A stretch of DNA of 64,000 nt from Ruminococcus difficilis (GCF_016680995.1 NZ_JAEQMG010000140.1:4144-68143); one strand, 5' to 3'. Counted from the first letter of the stretch, positions 26,322-35,553 are shown. Notes: generated from the letters alone by a model not told the origin. Program-made: numbers and translations.

Positions 26322-27590
26322 TTACATAACCTTCTCGGGGTCAACGATATAGCCCGCGACGGCGCTTGCCGCTGCGACTGCGGGGCTTGCGAGATAGACC
26401 TCGCTCTCGACGTGACCCATTCTGCCGACGAAGTTGCGGTTGGTGGTGGACACAGCCTTTTCGCCTGCCGCGAGGATGCCCATATGTCCGCCGAGACAGG
26501 GGCCGCAGGTCGGTGTGGAAACGACCGCGCCCGCCTCTACGAAGATATCGAACAGACCCTCATGCATCGCCTGCAGCCAGATGTTCTGCGTGCCGGGGAT
26601 GATGATGCAGCGCACGCCCTTGGCGATCTTCCTGCCCTTGAAGATCTCCGCGGCGGCTCTGAGGTCAGAGATTCTGCCGTTAGTGCAGGAGCCGATGACG
26701 CACTGGTCAATCTTCACTTCATTTTCGCCGATCTCATCGACGGTCTTGGTATTTTCGGGAAGATGCGGGAACGCGACGGTCGGACGGATGGTGCTGAGAT
26801 CGATGGTGTATACTTCGTCATAGACCGCGTCCTCGTCGGCGGTGTACTCGACGGGAGTACCCTGATATCTGCCGGTGCAGTATTCTCTGGTGATGTCGTC
26901 GACGGGGAAGATGCCGTTCTTCGCGCCTGCCTCGATCGCCATGTTCGCGATGCAGAGACGGTCGTCCATGTTGAGGTACTGAATACCCTCGCCCGTGAAT
27001 TCCATGGATTTATAGAGCGCGCCGTCCACGCCGATCATGCCGATGATGTGGAGAATGACGTCCTTGCCGCTGACATAGCCCTGCGGCTTGCCGACAAGCT
27101 CGAAGCGGATTGCGGAGGGAACCTTGAACCAAGCCTTGCCGCTGATCATGCCTGCCGCCATATCGGTAGAGCCGACGCCCGTTGAGAATGCGCCGAGCGC
27201 GCCGTAGGTGCAGGTGTGGGAATCCGCGCCGATGCAGAGGCATCCGGGGCCGACCAGACCTTTTTCGGGCAGGAGCGCGTGCTCAATGCCCATCATGCCG
27301 ACGTCCATAAAATTCTTGATGTCATACTTGTTCGCAAAGCTTCTGGTCTGCTTCACGAGCGTCGCCGCCTTGATATCCTTGTTCGGCGTGAAGTGATCCA
27401 TAATCATCGCGATTTTGGTGTTGTCAAAGACGGCGGTCGCGCCGTTCTCCTCGAACACGTTGATAGCAACAGGCGAGGTGACGTCGTTGCCGAGCACCAT
27501 GTCGAGCTGCGCGTTGATCAGCTGACCCGCCTTTACCTCATCCAGTCCCGCGTGAGCCGCGAGGATTTTCTGAGACATTGTCATACCCAT
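26322..27590 (-). CDS. leuC: 3-isopropylmalate dehydratase large subunit (copy 2)
   Basis: This 422-residue protein is nearly the same as copy 1, with one extra residue at the end (PEKVM). The cluster ligands in [10 protein letters not shown] and [12 protein letters not shown] are kept, as is the [12 protein letters not shown] block. Differences from copy 1 are scattered and conservative (for example LEEVKAG versus LDEVKAG near the start). It lies 39 bases after the DUF4340 copy 2 gene on the same strand. Confidence 0.94.
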   Translation of the reverse strand: MGMTMSQKILAAHAGLDEVKAGQLINAQLDMVLGNDVTSPVAINVFEENGATAVFDNTKIAMIMDHFTPNKDIKAATLVKQTRSFANKYDIKNFMDVGMMGIEHALLPEKGLVGPGCLCIGADSHTCTYGALGAFSTGVGSTDMAAGMISGKAWFKVPSAIRFELVGKPQGYVSGKDVILHIIGMIGVDGALYKSMEFTGEGIQYLNMDDRLCIANMAIEAGAKNGIFPVDDITREYCTGRYQGTPVEYTADEDAVYDEVYTIDLSTIRPTVAFPHLPENTKTVDEIGENEVKIDQCVIGSCTNGRISDLRAAAEIFKGRKIAKGVRCIIIPGTQNIWLQAMHEGLFDIFVEAGAVVSTPTCGPCLGGHMGILAAGEKAVSTTNRNFVGRMGHVESEVYLASPAVAAASAVAGYIVDPEKVM

Positions 27591-27629
27591 GTTGTATTCC
27601 TCCTGAATGTATATATATAATTGTATGCG

Positions 27630-29114
27630 TTATGCGTTGACCTTTTCCAGATCCTCGAGCACTCTGGTGATGTCGGATTTTCTCGCGTGACCCGTGATAT
27701 CGCCGTTCACCGCGACGACATATTTGCTGTCTCCGGCGGCGTAGAATTCCACCGTGTCGGAGGTGTCGTCGTCAAAGGTGTAGTGAAGCGTCAGCTCAGG
27801 CGAGCCGCCTGCGTTTGCTTCCGTATTGTCCGCGAGAGCGATCATGGCGACCTCGTCGTAGAAGCTCTGGAAGTTCTCGATCTGGATCTCGTCCTTGCCC
27901 TCAAAGACGGTAGTGACGGTGGAGGTGGTCTCGTTGCCCTCGTCGTCGGTCTTGTGGGAAACGCGCGTGCTGAGCGTGAAGTCCCTGTCGTTGATTTTCA
28001 AGCCCTTGAGCGCGGTCAGCTTGGGACTGAGCGCATAGTCGCCCTTGAGCTTTTCATAGCTCGTATCTGCCCACGCGACCTTGTCGGCGGCAAGCTGATA
28101 GATGATATTTCTGCCCTCGACCATCACATAGACATTGCCGTCGCTGTCGGGAGCGGATGCGCGGAGGTTGACGCTGACGTCGGGATATTCCGCGTGCATG
28201 GACGCGTGGGAAAGTCCCAAGTCCGCGATCTGTCCGTCGGAGGGATTGACCATCACGACCTTGTCGGCATAGAGTCCGCGGATGCCGCCCTCGATGCGGC
28301 TTGCCTCCATCTCACCCGCAAAGCACTTCTTCGGCTTTGTCATCCGGTAGTGGGTCTGGTACTTGTCGCCCGTATAGGGTTCGATTGCGATGCTCTCGCC
28401 GCCGACCTCGACCTCCATCAGGCTCACCTGCGCACTGTCTGCGTCGGTGGAGGAGGCGCTCTCGGTGATGGTCTTGGCGATCAGGTCGGTCACGCCGAAA
28501 TCAAAGACGCTGACGGTGGTGGTATCGGAGAGGAAGATATCCTTGCCGTCGCCGAACTTGACATAGGTTCCCTTGCCCTGCGGCGCGTCGTTGCCGACGG
28601 TGATCACCGCAGAGGTATCGTCCGTAAAGGTGACGGTGACGACGGAGCGCGGCTTGTCAAAGCCGAACTCGCTGCCGCCGTTGTCCTGACCCGCGACCTG
28701 CGTGAAGCCGAGCGTGGAAGCGGCGTTCGCGATCTGGTCGGGAATGCCCGACTGGGTTTCATATTCCTCAAAGCCGACGAGCGTATATGCCGTCGCGTCA
28801 CCCTCGGGGGTGGATGCGGTGATATCAAAGCTGCCCGCGTTGTTCTCTACGTGAATAGTCTTGATATCGGCGGGCACATACTCGAGCAGCGTGCCGCTGC
28901 TGTTGTGCTCGACGTTGCCGAACGCGTCCCTGCCGATGATCGCCTGATGCACGCCCTTTTCGTCGGTGCTCAGCTCCAGCTTGACGCCCTCGTCCACGGA
29001 TGCGGCGTCCGGATCGGAGCCGCTGCCCTTGGGCAGAAAAATCAGCGCGAGCATGACGCCGACGAGAACGACCGCAGCGATAATGACGATAATTAAAGTC
29101 TTTTTCTTGTTCAT
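27630..29114 (-). CDS. DUF4340 membrane-anchored protein (copy 2)
   Basis: This 494-residue protein has an N-terminal helix (LIIVIIAAVVLVGVMLALIFL) and an extracytoplasmic domain. It aligns with copy 1 throughout: both contain EYVPADIKTIHVEN, DNGGSEFGFDKPRSV, RIEGGIRGLYAD and GHARKSDITR. The middle third differs a good deal. The start codon overlaps the gldG stop by one base, exactly as in copy 1 (TAATG). Confidence 0.8.
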   Translation of the reverse strand: MNKKKTLIIVIIAAVVLVGVMLALIFLPKGSGSDPDAASVDEGVKLELSTDEKGVHQAIIGRDAFGNVEHNSSGTLLEYVPADIKTIHVENNAGSFDITASTPEGDATAYTLVGFEEYETQSGIPDQIANAASTLGFTQVAGQDNGGSEFGFDKPRSVVTVTFTDDTSAVITVGNDAPQGKGTYVKFGDGKDIFLSDTTTVSVFDFGVTDLIAKTITESASSTDADSAQVSLMEVEVGGESIAIEPYTGDKYQTHYRMTKPKKCFAGEMEASRIEGGIRGLYADKVVMVNPSDGQIADLGLSHASMHAEYPDVSVNLRASAPDSDGNVYVMVEGRNIIYQLAADKVAWADTSYEKLKGDYALSPKLTALKGLKINDRDFTLSTRVSHKTDDEGNETTSTVTTVFEGKDEIQIENFQSFYDEVAMIALADNTEANAGGSPELTLHYTFDDDTSDTVEFYAAGDSKYVVAVNGDITGHARKSDITRVLEDLEKVNA

Positions 29115-30601
29115 TACTTGTTCCTCCTGCGCACCCAGACAATGATGCCCGTCAGCAGAATCACGACGGGAAGCGCTACGACGAAAATAATCATCATCGC
29201 GCCCGAGGTATTGAGGTCGGTCACACCCAGCTCGGAATTCGCGAGCGACTTGCCCGTAATGGTGACGCTCTCGTTCTCCTTTTCGGAGAGGGTGTTGAAG
29301 ATGTTCATGACAAACTCGGCGTTGTTGACGCTGTTGAGCTTGAGGAAGTTGGTGGAAAGCATCCGGTCGGAGCCGAATACGATCAGGTGCGACTCGCTGT
29401 CGCCGCCCTTCTTGACGCCCTCTGCGGCAACGGCGATCGGAGAACCCGTGATCGCGTCCTCCATCTTCCAGTCGTCAGCGGGTTCGTAGGGAATCACGCC
29501 CGCACGGTTCGAGGAATTGAGCAGCGCGTGCGCGTCGTTTTCGGAGGTGATCTCGATACCTCTGGTCTGGTAGACCATCACGGGGATGTCCTTGTTTTTC
29601 AGACCCTCGGTATAATAGTCGCCGTAATCGGTGATGAAGGCGAAGTAATCGCCGCCGCTGAACAGGTGATCCTCGCTTGTTTCATATACAAAGCCCTCTG
29701 TCATCTTCATGCCCCAGCTTTCAACCAGCGCGTCCGCGTTGGGAGAGTTGATATTCTCGGGAGAGGGAACGTAAATCAGGTTTCTGCCGTACTTGCCGTC
29801 GTTGTTGAGCCACTTTTCGAGCTTCTCGACGGTGCTTTCGTCGAGGTCAACACTCGGCGCGAAAATGACCGCGAACTTCGCGTCCTCGTCAAGGTCGCCC
29901 GTGAGGAGAGAAACCTCGTTGACCTGATAGGCGTTGGAGGTGAGGATGGATTTCAGCGTGGTGAAATCCGCTTCTCCGCTGCCCGTGATGAAGTCGACCA
30001 CGACCTTGTCCTCGGTCGCGACGTTGAGCACGCCCGTGACGACAGCCTGCTCGATGGTGGTGCTTTCATACTGACGGTAGCCGTACATCTGATAGTACTC
30101 CGCGTTGTAGGTAAAGCACTCGTCGACCGTGAGCGCCTGATACTGGTCGCCGCATTCCACGACTGCGAGCACATCGGAGGATTTCCAGTCGATGTTGCTG
30201 TACTTGCCCGTAAAGGACGGGTTGGAGGTGACGTCGACATACTCGATGCTGAGCTTGCCGTCAGAGACCGCGATCATCTTTTCCAGCAGGTTCTTCGCCT
30301 GCACAAAATACTCGCCCCCCTGGGTGAAATATTCCTCGGACGAGAGGATATAGAGCTTCGCGTCCTTGCTCATGTGAGAGAGGTAGTCGACGGTTTCATC
30401 CTGCAAAGCGTAGGCGTTGTTCGCCGTGAAGTCCGCCTTGAGGTTGGGGAAGCGGTCGACGAGCAGTCCCACGATGATATTGATCACAACGACCACTGCG
30501 ATCACGCCGATAACGATCGCGATGGCAAGGCTGCCGTGACGCGCCTTGCGCGATTTGAGAAACGCTTTGAAGCCCTTTGAGGTTTTTTCTTTCTTTTCCA
30601 T
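29114..30601 (-). CDS. GldG-like ABC transporter auxiliary protein (copy 2)
   Basis: This 495-residue homologue of the 15593-17077 product has the same two-helix layout and the conserved pieces AFLKSRKARHGSLA, GLLVDRFPNLKADFT, NDGKYGRNLIYVPSPEN and KDIPVMVYQTRGIEI. It should form the extracytoplasmic partner of the second Gld-like exporter. It lies 12 bases downstream of the permease gene. Confidence 0.85.
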   Translation of the reverse strand: MEKKEKTSKGFKAFLKSRKARHGSLAIAIVIGVIAVVVVINIIVGLLVDRFPNLKADFTANNAYALQDETVDYLSHMSKDAKLYILSSEEYFTQGGEYFVQAKNLLEKMIAVSDGKLSIEYVDVTSNPSFTGKYSNIDWKSSDVLAVVECGDQYQALTVDECFTYNAEYYQMYGYRQYESTTIEQAVVTGVLNVATEDKVVVDFITGSGEADFTTLKSILTSNAYQVNEVSLLTGDLDEDAKFAVIFAPSVDLDESTVEKLEKWLNNDGKYGRNLIYVPSPENINSPNADALVESWGMKMTEGFVYETSEDHLFSGGDYFAFITDYGDYYTEGLKNKDIPVMVYQTRGIEITSENDAHALLNSSNRAGVIPYEPADDWKMEDAITGSPIAVAAEGVKKGGDSESHLIVFGSDRMLSTNFLKLNSVNNAEFVMNIFNTLSEKENESVTITGKSLANSELGVTDLNTSGAMMIIFVVALPVVILLTGIIVWVRRRNK

Positions 30602-30613
30602 CTTGAATCCTCC

Positions 30614-31318
30614 TTAGCTCCAGCGTCTTTTCTCGAGCGCGCGCACGGTGAAGAACAGGAACAGCGCGATCACGCTCAGGAAGAACACCACGTCGGTAAT
30701 GCTGAGAATACCGTAGGTGAAATTTTCGTAGTAGCTCATAAAGCTGATTTTTTCGAGCACGGTCTTGATCCACTCGATGCTGACGAGGCTGACAAAGTAG
30801 CTCATCATCGAGATGATCAGTCCGACGCCCATGCCCAGCACCGCGGCAACGACCTGACTCTCGGTGAGGACGGAAATAAACACGTTGATTGCGATCATCG
30901 AGCCGCCCAGCAGCAGGGTTCCCAGAAACGTGCAGAGAATGACCGACCACTGCGGCTGCGCGAAGAACGAAATCACGATCGCGTAAACAAGGAAAATGCA
31001 GGTGCAGAGGGTGTACATCACAAACGCGCCGAGGAACTTGCCCAGAACGATTTCCGTCAGGGAGCAGGGCGAGGTGAGCAGCGCCTGATCGGACTTCTGC
31101 TTTTTCTCCTCGGCAAAGGTTTTCATGGTGATGATCGGAATCAGGAACATGATGATGTAGAACATGTTATTGAATACATAGGTCAGGTTGGTGCTGTTCT
31201 GCGAGAATACGTAGAAGTTGAAGAACAGTCCCGAAAAGAAGAAGTACACCGCCATGACCACATAGGCGGTCGCCGAGCTGAAATACGCGCCCAGCTCTCT
31301 TTTTAATATCGCGCCCAT
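30614..31318 (-). CDS. ABC-2 family permease, GldF-like (copy 2)
   Basis: This 234-residue, six-helix permease is the same length as copy 1 and shares the start MGAILKRE, the block FAEEKKQKSDQALLTSPCSL and the C-terminus FFTVRALEKRRWS. It lies one base after the ATPase gene. It is the membrane domain of the second exporter. Confidence 0.88.
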   Translation of the reverse strand: MGAILKRELGAYFSSATAYVVMAVYFFFSGLFFNFYVFSQNSTNLTYVFNNMFYIIMFLIPIITMKTFAEEKKQKSDQALLTSPCSLTEIVLGKFLGAFVMYTLCTCIFLVYAIVISFFAQPQWSVILCTFLGTLLLGGSMIAINVFISVLTESQVVAAVLGMGVGLIISMMSYFVSLVSIEWIKTVLEKISFMSYYENFTYGILSITDVVFFLSVIALFLFFTVRALEKRRWS

Positions 31319-31319
31319 C

Positions 31320-32276
31320 TTACTTTCCTCTCTTTCCCGCGTTCTGCGTCAGCTTGAGGAACATGTCCTCAAGGCTCTCGTTGCCCGACTTCATCTCGAG
31401 AATCGGACAGCCGATACGCACCATCGCGCTGAATACGTCGCGGCGGATATCCGCGTCGTTGCTGTATTCAATGCTGTACTCGGCGATCTTGTCGGAAACG
31501 TCCCTGAGCTTGACGTATTTCTTGACGCCGGGGATCTTCTTGATCTCACCGAGAACATCGGAGCTGCCGCCCTCAACGGTGAGGGAGAGCTTCTGGACGT
31601 CGGCGAAGGACTTGGAAAGCTCCTCCGTCTTGGCGTCCGCGACGATCCTGCCCTCGGAAATAACGATCACGCGGTCGCAGGTCGCGGAGACCTCTGACAG
31701 CACGTGGCTCGAAAAGATGACCGTGTGCTTCTTGCCGAGACCGCGGATCAGCTTGCGGATCTCGATGATCTGCTTGGGGTCGAGTCCGACGGTCGGCTCG
31801 TCCAGAATCAGCACGGGCGGATTGCCGAGCAGCGCCTGCGCAAAGCCGACGCGCTGACGGTAGCCCTTCGAGAGGTTCTTGATGATGCGGGATTCCTTGT
31901 CGGAAATCTGCACCAGACGCATGACCTCGTCGATGTGCTCCTTCTTGGGCAGCTTGACCTTTTTGAGGTCAAACATGAACTCCAGATATTTTCTCACCGT
32001 CATGTCGGGATAAAGCGGGGGTATTTCGGGGAGATAGCCGATTTTTTTCTTGGTCTCCTTTGGATTCTCGAGAATTTCGCTGCCGTCAACGGTAACGGTT
32101 CCCGAGGTTGACGAGATGTAGCCCGTGATGATGTTCATGGTCGTGGATTTTCCCGCGCCGTTCGGGCCGAGAAATCCGAGCACCTCGCCTGTGTCAACGG
32201 TAAAGCTGATATCGTCAACAGCCTTGATGTCGCCATAGCATTTTGTGAGGTTTTTTACCTCAACCATCTGCCTCAC
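31320..32276 (-). CDS. ABC transporter ATPase, GldA-like (copy 2)
   Basis: This 318-residue ATPase has GPNGAGKST, LSKGYRQRVG, LILDEPTVGLDP and FSSHVLSE intact. It is the same length as copy 1 and differs mainly in the C-terminal regulatory part. It begins the second minus-strand run. Upstream the palindrome CACAAAA/TTTTGTG (32311-32330) lies in the probable promoter region. Confidence 0.92.
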   Translation of the reverse strand: MRQMVEVKNLTKCYGDIKAVDDISFTVDTGEVLGFLGPNGAGKSTTMNIITGYISSTSGTVTVDGSEILENPKETKKKIGYLPEIPPLYPDMTVRKYLEFMFDLKKVKLPKKEHIDEVMRLVQISDKESRIIKNLSKGYRQRVGFAQALLGNPPVLILDEPTVGLDPKQIIEIRKLIRGLGKKHTVIFSSHVLSEVSATCDRVIVISEGRIVADAKTEELSKSFADVQKLSLTVEGGSSDVLGEIKKIPGVKKYVKLRDVSDKIAEYSIEYSNDADIRRDVFSAMVRIGCPILEMKSGNESLEDMFLKLTQNAGKRGK

Positions 32277-32369
32277 TCCTTTATTTTGATAACATCGTTT
32301 TTAATATTAACACAAAACTTTGATTTTGTGTAGCGGTTTTGGAAAATTTTCAACAGAAATTCACATTTT

Positions 32370-32399
32370 TGAATAGGTATGCGAAAAACGCGAATACTA
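32370..32399 (+). promoter_or_regulatory. Sigma-G/sigma-F-like sporulation promoter of spoVAE copy 2
   Basis: TGAATA at 32370-32375 and AATACTA at 32393-32399 are 17 bases apart. This closely matches the forespore sigma-G consensus (TGAATA, then CATACTA) and lies 35 bases before the spoVAE ATG. It fits forespore expression of the gene. The matching place in block 1 is degraded. Confidence 0.6.
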
Positions 32400-32433
32400 A
32401 TCCAAGCCTATATAAATAAGAAAGGAGATCATC

Positions 32434-32790
32434 ATGCAATATCTGACAGCTTTTCTGGTCGGCGGACTGATCTGCTCCGTCGGTCAGATCCTGATCGACA
32501 AGACAGGGCTGACGCCCGCGAAAATCCTCACGCTCTTCGTTACGGCAGGCGTTCTGCTCGGCGCGCTGGGACTGTATCAGCCGCTTCTTGACTTCGCCGG
32601 AGAAGGCGCCGCCGCTCCTATCAGCGGCTTCGGATGCCTGATGGCGGAGGGTATGAAGGACGCGCTGCGTGAGGACGGCGCTGTCGGCATCCTCACGGGT
32701 GCGCTCAAAAGCGCCGCGGGAGGTATCGGCGCGGCAATGGTCCTCAGTCTGATTGCGGGCGTCCTCTTCAAGCCGAAGGATAAGGGATAA
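32434..32790 (+). CDS. spoVAE: Stage V sporulation protein AE (copy 2)
   Basis: This 118-residue SpoVAE family membrane protein has the conserved pieces QILIDKTGLTPAKIL, GLYQPLLDFAGEGAAAPISG and LMAEGMKDALREDGAVGILT. AAAGGAG precedes the ATG. It is the same length as copy 1; both keep the family pattern and are presumably functional in dipicolinate transport. It lies behind a sporulation-type promoter. Confidence 0.9.
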   Translation: MQYLTAFLVGGLICSVGQILIDKTGLTPAKILTLFVTAGVLLGALGLYQPLLDFAGEGAAAPISGFGCLMAEGMKDALREDGAVGILTGALKSAAGGIGAAMVLSLIAGVLFKPKDKG

Positions 32791-32843
32791 AATATCACAG
32801 CATAACAGTCAAAACTCCTCTGTATTTTTATTGAATATGTATT

Positions 32844-32872
32844 TTGAATTTTTTATATATGTATGTTATACT
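32844..32872 (+). promoter_or_regulatory. Promoter of dockerin gene 2
   Basis: TTGAAT (32844-32849) and TATACT (32867-32872) are 17 bases apart, 33 bases before the ATG at 32906. Confidence 0.6.
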
Positions 32873-32905
32873 ATTTATAATCAAAAAAATGAGGAGTTTT
32901 GGCTT

Positions 32906-33955
32906 ATGAAAGCATTCTGGAAACAAGCTGCTGTTATCGCCGCCGCACTCGCACTGTCCATCTGCCTGATTGTCGGTCTCTCGGTCAACACGCTTGCCGC
33001 GTCCGCATCACACCAGCAGGTCGGCACCAACCACTGCGTTGAGATTTCTTCCTATCCTTCCAATCCCTATTCGGGTATGACGAATCCCGACGGCAGCCCT
33101 TATACCTATCCGACGAGCGGTCTTACCAATCCCGACGGCAGTCCCTATACCTACCCGACGAGCGGACTTACCAACCCCGACGGCAGCCCCTATGAAGAAG
33201 ATTTCACCGATGAAGTGTATCCGGGCACACTCGAGCTTTACTGCGACCTTGTCATCAGACAGTACGGTTCGGACAAGCCTGTCGGCGAATACGGCATGGA
33301 GCAGAAAGTTCCCGGCTTCTCCGTCAACTTCTACAAAACCGTTTCCGATCTGGAGCCCTCCAACAAGCTCTACTACGCCACGGTCTATATCGGCTCCTGC
33401 ATCTATCCCGCAGACCCCAAAACAGAGGGAGAAACCGTCAGCTTTATGGTGCTGAAAAAGGGCGACGTTAAATTTTCCTGTTATTCCCTTTCGGGCTCAC
33501 TGACTGTCAGCGGCGACGGCATTGACACCACCATCACTCAGCCTTCCATTCCCGCCGAGACTGTCACCTATCCGCCCACCTATCCGTATACCACGGTTCC
33601 CTACAGTCAGAGAGTCACCTACCCGAGCGAAGAAAATTCCGTGTGGACAAGCAGTCCCGATGTCACCACCGTTCCCGCGCCTTATACGACGGCACCCCAA
33701 ACAACCGAGGCACGGATCGAAATACCTGTCTACTGCGGCGACGCTAACGGAGACGGCTTGATCAGCATTGATGATGTGACCCTCGTTCAGCTTTACTCAG
33801 CGGAAGTCAGCACTGCCATCTATTTTGATTGCGGCGACGTGAACGGCGACGGGGAAATCAATATCATCGACGCAACCTGTATTCAGAGATACATTGCCGA
33901 TTTTACTGAGGATATCGGCTTTGCCGGTGAACAAATCGGCGTCAGGTATGTCTGA
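32906..33955 (+). CDS. Secreted dockerin type I protein (copy 2) with 15-residue repeats
   Basis: This is a 349-residue exported protein. The start at 32906 has a GAGGAG site and gives a normal signal peptide ending in TLAASA; the frame upstream is not coding. After GTNHC (shared with copy 1) come three near-identical repeats of TNPDGSPYTYPTSGL. One beta-rich domain follows (TLELYCDLVI, then SGSLTVSGDGI), a Thr/Pro linker, and a C-terminal dockerin (DANGDGLISIDDVTLVQLYS and DVNGDGEINIIDATCIQRYI). The calcium-loop residues look canonical. It is the paralogue of the 19420 gene. Confidence 0.85.
   Translation: MKAFWKQAAVIAAALALSICLIVGLSVNTLAASASHQQVGTNHCVEISSYPSNPYSGMTNPDGSPYTYPTSGLTNPDGSPYTYPTSGLTNPDGSPYEEDFTDEVYPGTLELYCDLVIRQYGSDKPVGEYGMEQKVPGFSVNFYKTVSDLEPSNKLYYATVYIGSCIYPADPKTEGETVSFMVLKKGDVKFSCYSLSGSLTVSGDGIDTTITQPSIPAETVTYPPTYPYTTVPYSQRVTYPSEENSVWTSSPDVTTVPAPYTTAPQTTEARIEIPVYCGDANGDGLISIDDVTLVQLYSAEVSTAIYFDCGDVNGDGEINIIDATCIQRYIADFTEDIGFAGEQIGVRYV
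33076..33200 (+). repeat. 45-bp tandem repeat inside dockerin gene 2
   Basis: Three in-frame units of 45 bases (the third partial) code for G-M/L-TNPDGSPYTYPTS. They differ by silent third-position changes, so the repeat is not brand new. Confidence 0.85.
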
Positions 33956-33980
33956 AATCATCTGATCTAATCCCAAAAAA

Positions 33981-34005
33981 GCCGGCAAAAATGCCGGCTT
34001 TTTTT
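33981..34005 (+). terminator. Terminator of dockerin gene 2
   Basis: The stem GCCGGC/GCCGGC is extended by A6/T6 pairs over a 6-base loop and followed by a T run. Confidence 0.85.
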
Positions 34006-34013
34006 CTTGTCAC

Positions 34014-34105
34014 TTGACAATTGTAAGTTTTTAGGCGATAATATGAGTGATAAAAAAACAGCAATATTTTTGTGTACAATTACAAGATATTGTACAATTT
34101 TTTTC
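34014..34105 (+). promoter_or_regulatory. Strong promoter followed by a hairpin; no gene in between
   Basis: TTGACA (34014-34019) and GATAAT (34037-34042) have 17-base spacing. About 30 bases further on, TGTACAAT (34073-34080) and ATTGTACA (34089-34096) form an 8-bp stem followed by seven T. This looks like a promoter driving a very short transcript, or an operator. No reading frame follows. The rest of 34106-34478 is very AT-rich, with the two related stretches TTTTTTGTCTGATTACAAA and TTTTTTGTCTAATCGCAA that may be regulator sites. Confidence 0.45.
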
Positions 34106-34478
34106 CGTTCCACTCATCGTGAGAACAAGATTTGCGCTCCAAGGAATCATTATTTGCATAAATGAACATTTTAGATTTTTGTTTGGTATATTATCTTTTG
34201 ACTGATATCAGACGGATATTGTAATATTATTATGAGCAAATATTGAAGCTCCTGAGAGTATCTTGAAATTAATAAACAAATATTTCACCACATCCTCTTT
34301 TTATTTTATCGATGCCGCACTGGTCGGAAGCATCCCCTTCAAACCGGGAAAATTCTCCTTTTTCCCTTTATTTTTTGTTGTTTTTTTGTCTGATTACAAA
34401 TATATAGCCTATAATTTTGTTAGATATTTGTAAGTTGTTATTATTTATAATTCTTTTTTGTCTAATCGCAATAATTCA

Positions 34479-34507
34479 TTGACAAAATATGACAAATATG
34501 GTAGAAT
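34479..34507 (+). promoter_or_regulatory. Promoter of the AraC-family gene
   Basis: A perfect TTGACA (34479-34484), 17-base spacer and TAGAAT (34502-34507) lie about 60 bases before the ATG at 34570. Confidence 0.75.
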
Positions 34508-34569
34508 ATTTCTAGAATAGGATAGGTCTATTCGGCGCATACTCGAACAAAAAAATTGGGGGATTTTCT

Positions 34570-35412
34570 ATGAGTATTGAGTTACTGAATGCCTCTTCGG
34601 CATCCAACTCGGCGTTTAGAGTAGTGTGCGGAGAAATGCCTTTAAATGACAAAAGCATTACTCATCACGAAGCTCTGTTCGGCCACGTTAAAAACGGTTC
34701 TGTCACTTTTGAGGGAACCGACGGAGGGTTTCACCTCCATGAGGGCGACATCTATTTTGTATCGCCCAACACACGGTATAAGCTGACAAACAGCAACAGC
34801 GTCAACATTGATGTCATTACCATCAACTTCACCAATCCCGCGGCGATAACTCAAGATTACCTCCCGCAGAGCATTATCAAGGCTTTGGTGAACGGCAACT
34901 GCACCAACTACGCGCGCATCTCTCCCAGCGAGGGAGCTCATCCGAAGCTTCTCGACTGCATCCAGACCGCTACGAAGGCGGAAACCGAAAAGTCTGAGTT
35001 TTTCCAGCTCCTTGTTTACGGCAAGATGTACGAGGCGTTTTATGAGCTGTTTGCCAACAGATTCGTCAAGATCGTCGATTCCGAGAGCAAAAGCAAAAAG
35101 TACCGTGCTCTCCAGCGCGTTACTACCTACATTGACGAGCACTATATCGACGGCTTGTCTCTCGACGATGTCGCCAACGCGACAGGAATCAGCCGCTACT
35201 ACGTATCGCATCTCTTCAAGGAGCTGATGAATACGACCTTTGTCGGCTACGTCAACGACCTGAGACTCAATAGAGCGGCTATGCTGCTGCTGACAACCGA
35301 CAGCGCGATCATTGAAATTGCGGCTCTTTCGGGTTTCAACAACCTCTCCAACTTCAACCGCGCTTTCAAGCTGCATTTTGGAAAAACTCCTTCTGCTTAC
35401 AGAAAAGCGTGA
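34570..35412 (+). CDS. AraC-family transcriptional regulator
   Basis: This is a 280-residue DNA-binding regulator. The N-terminal half has a cupin-like sensor pattern (EALFGHVKNGSVTFEGTDGG, then GDIYFVSPNTRYKL). The C-terminal 100 residues hold the double helix-turn-helix: SLDDVANATGISRYYVSHLF and the family signature IIEIAALSGFNNLSNFNRAF, ending KTPSAYRK. The effector is probably a small molecule, perhaps a sugar. A 570-base AT-rich leader region lies upstream. Its target is unknown; it is flanked by the dockerin and SleB-like genes and stands alone between terminators. Confidence 0.92.
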   Translation: MSIELLNASSASNSAFRVVCGEMPLNDKSITHHEALFGHVKNGSVTFEGTDGGFHLHEGDIYFVSPNTRYKLTNSNSVNIDVITINFTNPAAITQDYLPQSIIKALVNGNCTNYARISPSEGAHPKLLDCIQTATKAETEKSEFFQLLVYGKMYEAFYELFANRFVKIVDSESKSKKYRALQRVTTYIDEHYIDGLSLDDVANATGISRYYVSHLFKELMNTTFVGYVNDLRLNRAAMLLLTTDSAIIEIAALSGFNNLSNFNRAFKLHFGKTPSAYRKA

Positions 35413-35423
35413 TTCTACCACCT

Positions 35424-35453
35424 GCTCCGTCCGATTTGGACGGAGCTTTTTTT
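35424..35453 (+). terminator. Terminator of the AraC-family gene
   Basis: A perfect 9-bp stem GCTCCGTCC/GGACGGAGC with a 5-base loop is followed by seven T. Confidence 0.88.
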
Positions 35454-35524
35454 CTAATGAACATTTTTAGGCAACCGTTATGAAATCATCAGCGGCTTTC
35501 CAAAAACTTTTTCGGCAATGGGGG

Positions 35525-35553
35525 TTGTCTTATTCACTGATTTGTGCTAAAAT
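35525..35553 (+). promoter_or_regulatory. Promoter of the SleB-like hydrolase gene
   Basis: TTGTCT (35525-35530) and TAAAAT (35548-35553) have 17-base spacing; the ATG follows at 35585. Confidence 0.6.

Noticed and set aside
25665..27185. Open frame of 506 codons on the plus strand
   Set aside because: Antisense to leuD/leuC copy 2; the same kind of shadow appears opposite copy 1 (12360-13667). The duplicated sequence explains the similarity.
27621..29096. Open frame of 491 codons on the plus strand
   Set aside because: Antisense to the DUF4340 copy 2 gene; Val/Asp/Gly-rich nonsense without a start signal.
29387..30580. Open frame of 397 codons on the plus strand
   Set aside because: Antisense to the gldG copy 2 gene.
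17796..32276. True gliding-motility system
   Set aside because: Only GldA, GldF and GldG-like proteins are present. These are widespread in non-gliding Clostridia, so the family name does not imply gliding.
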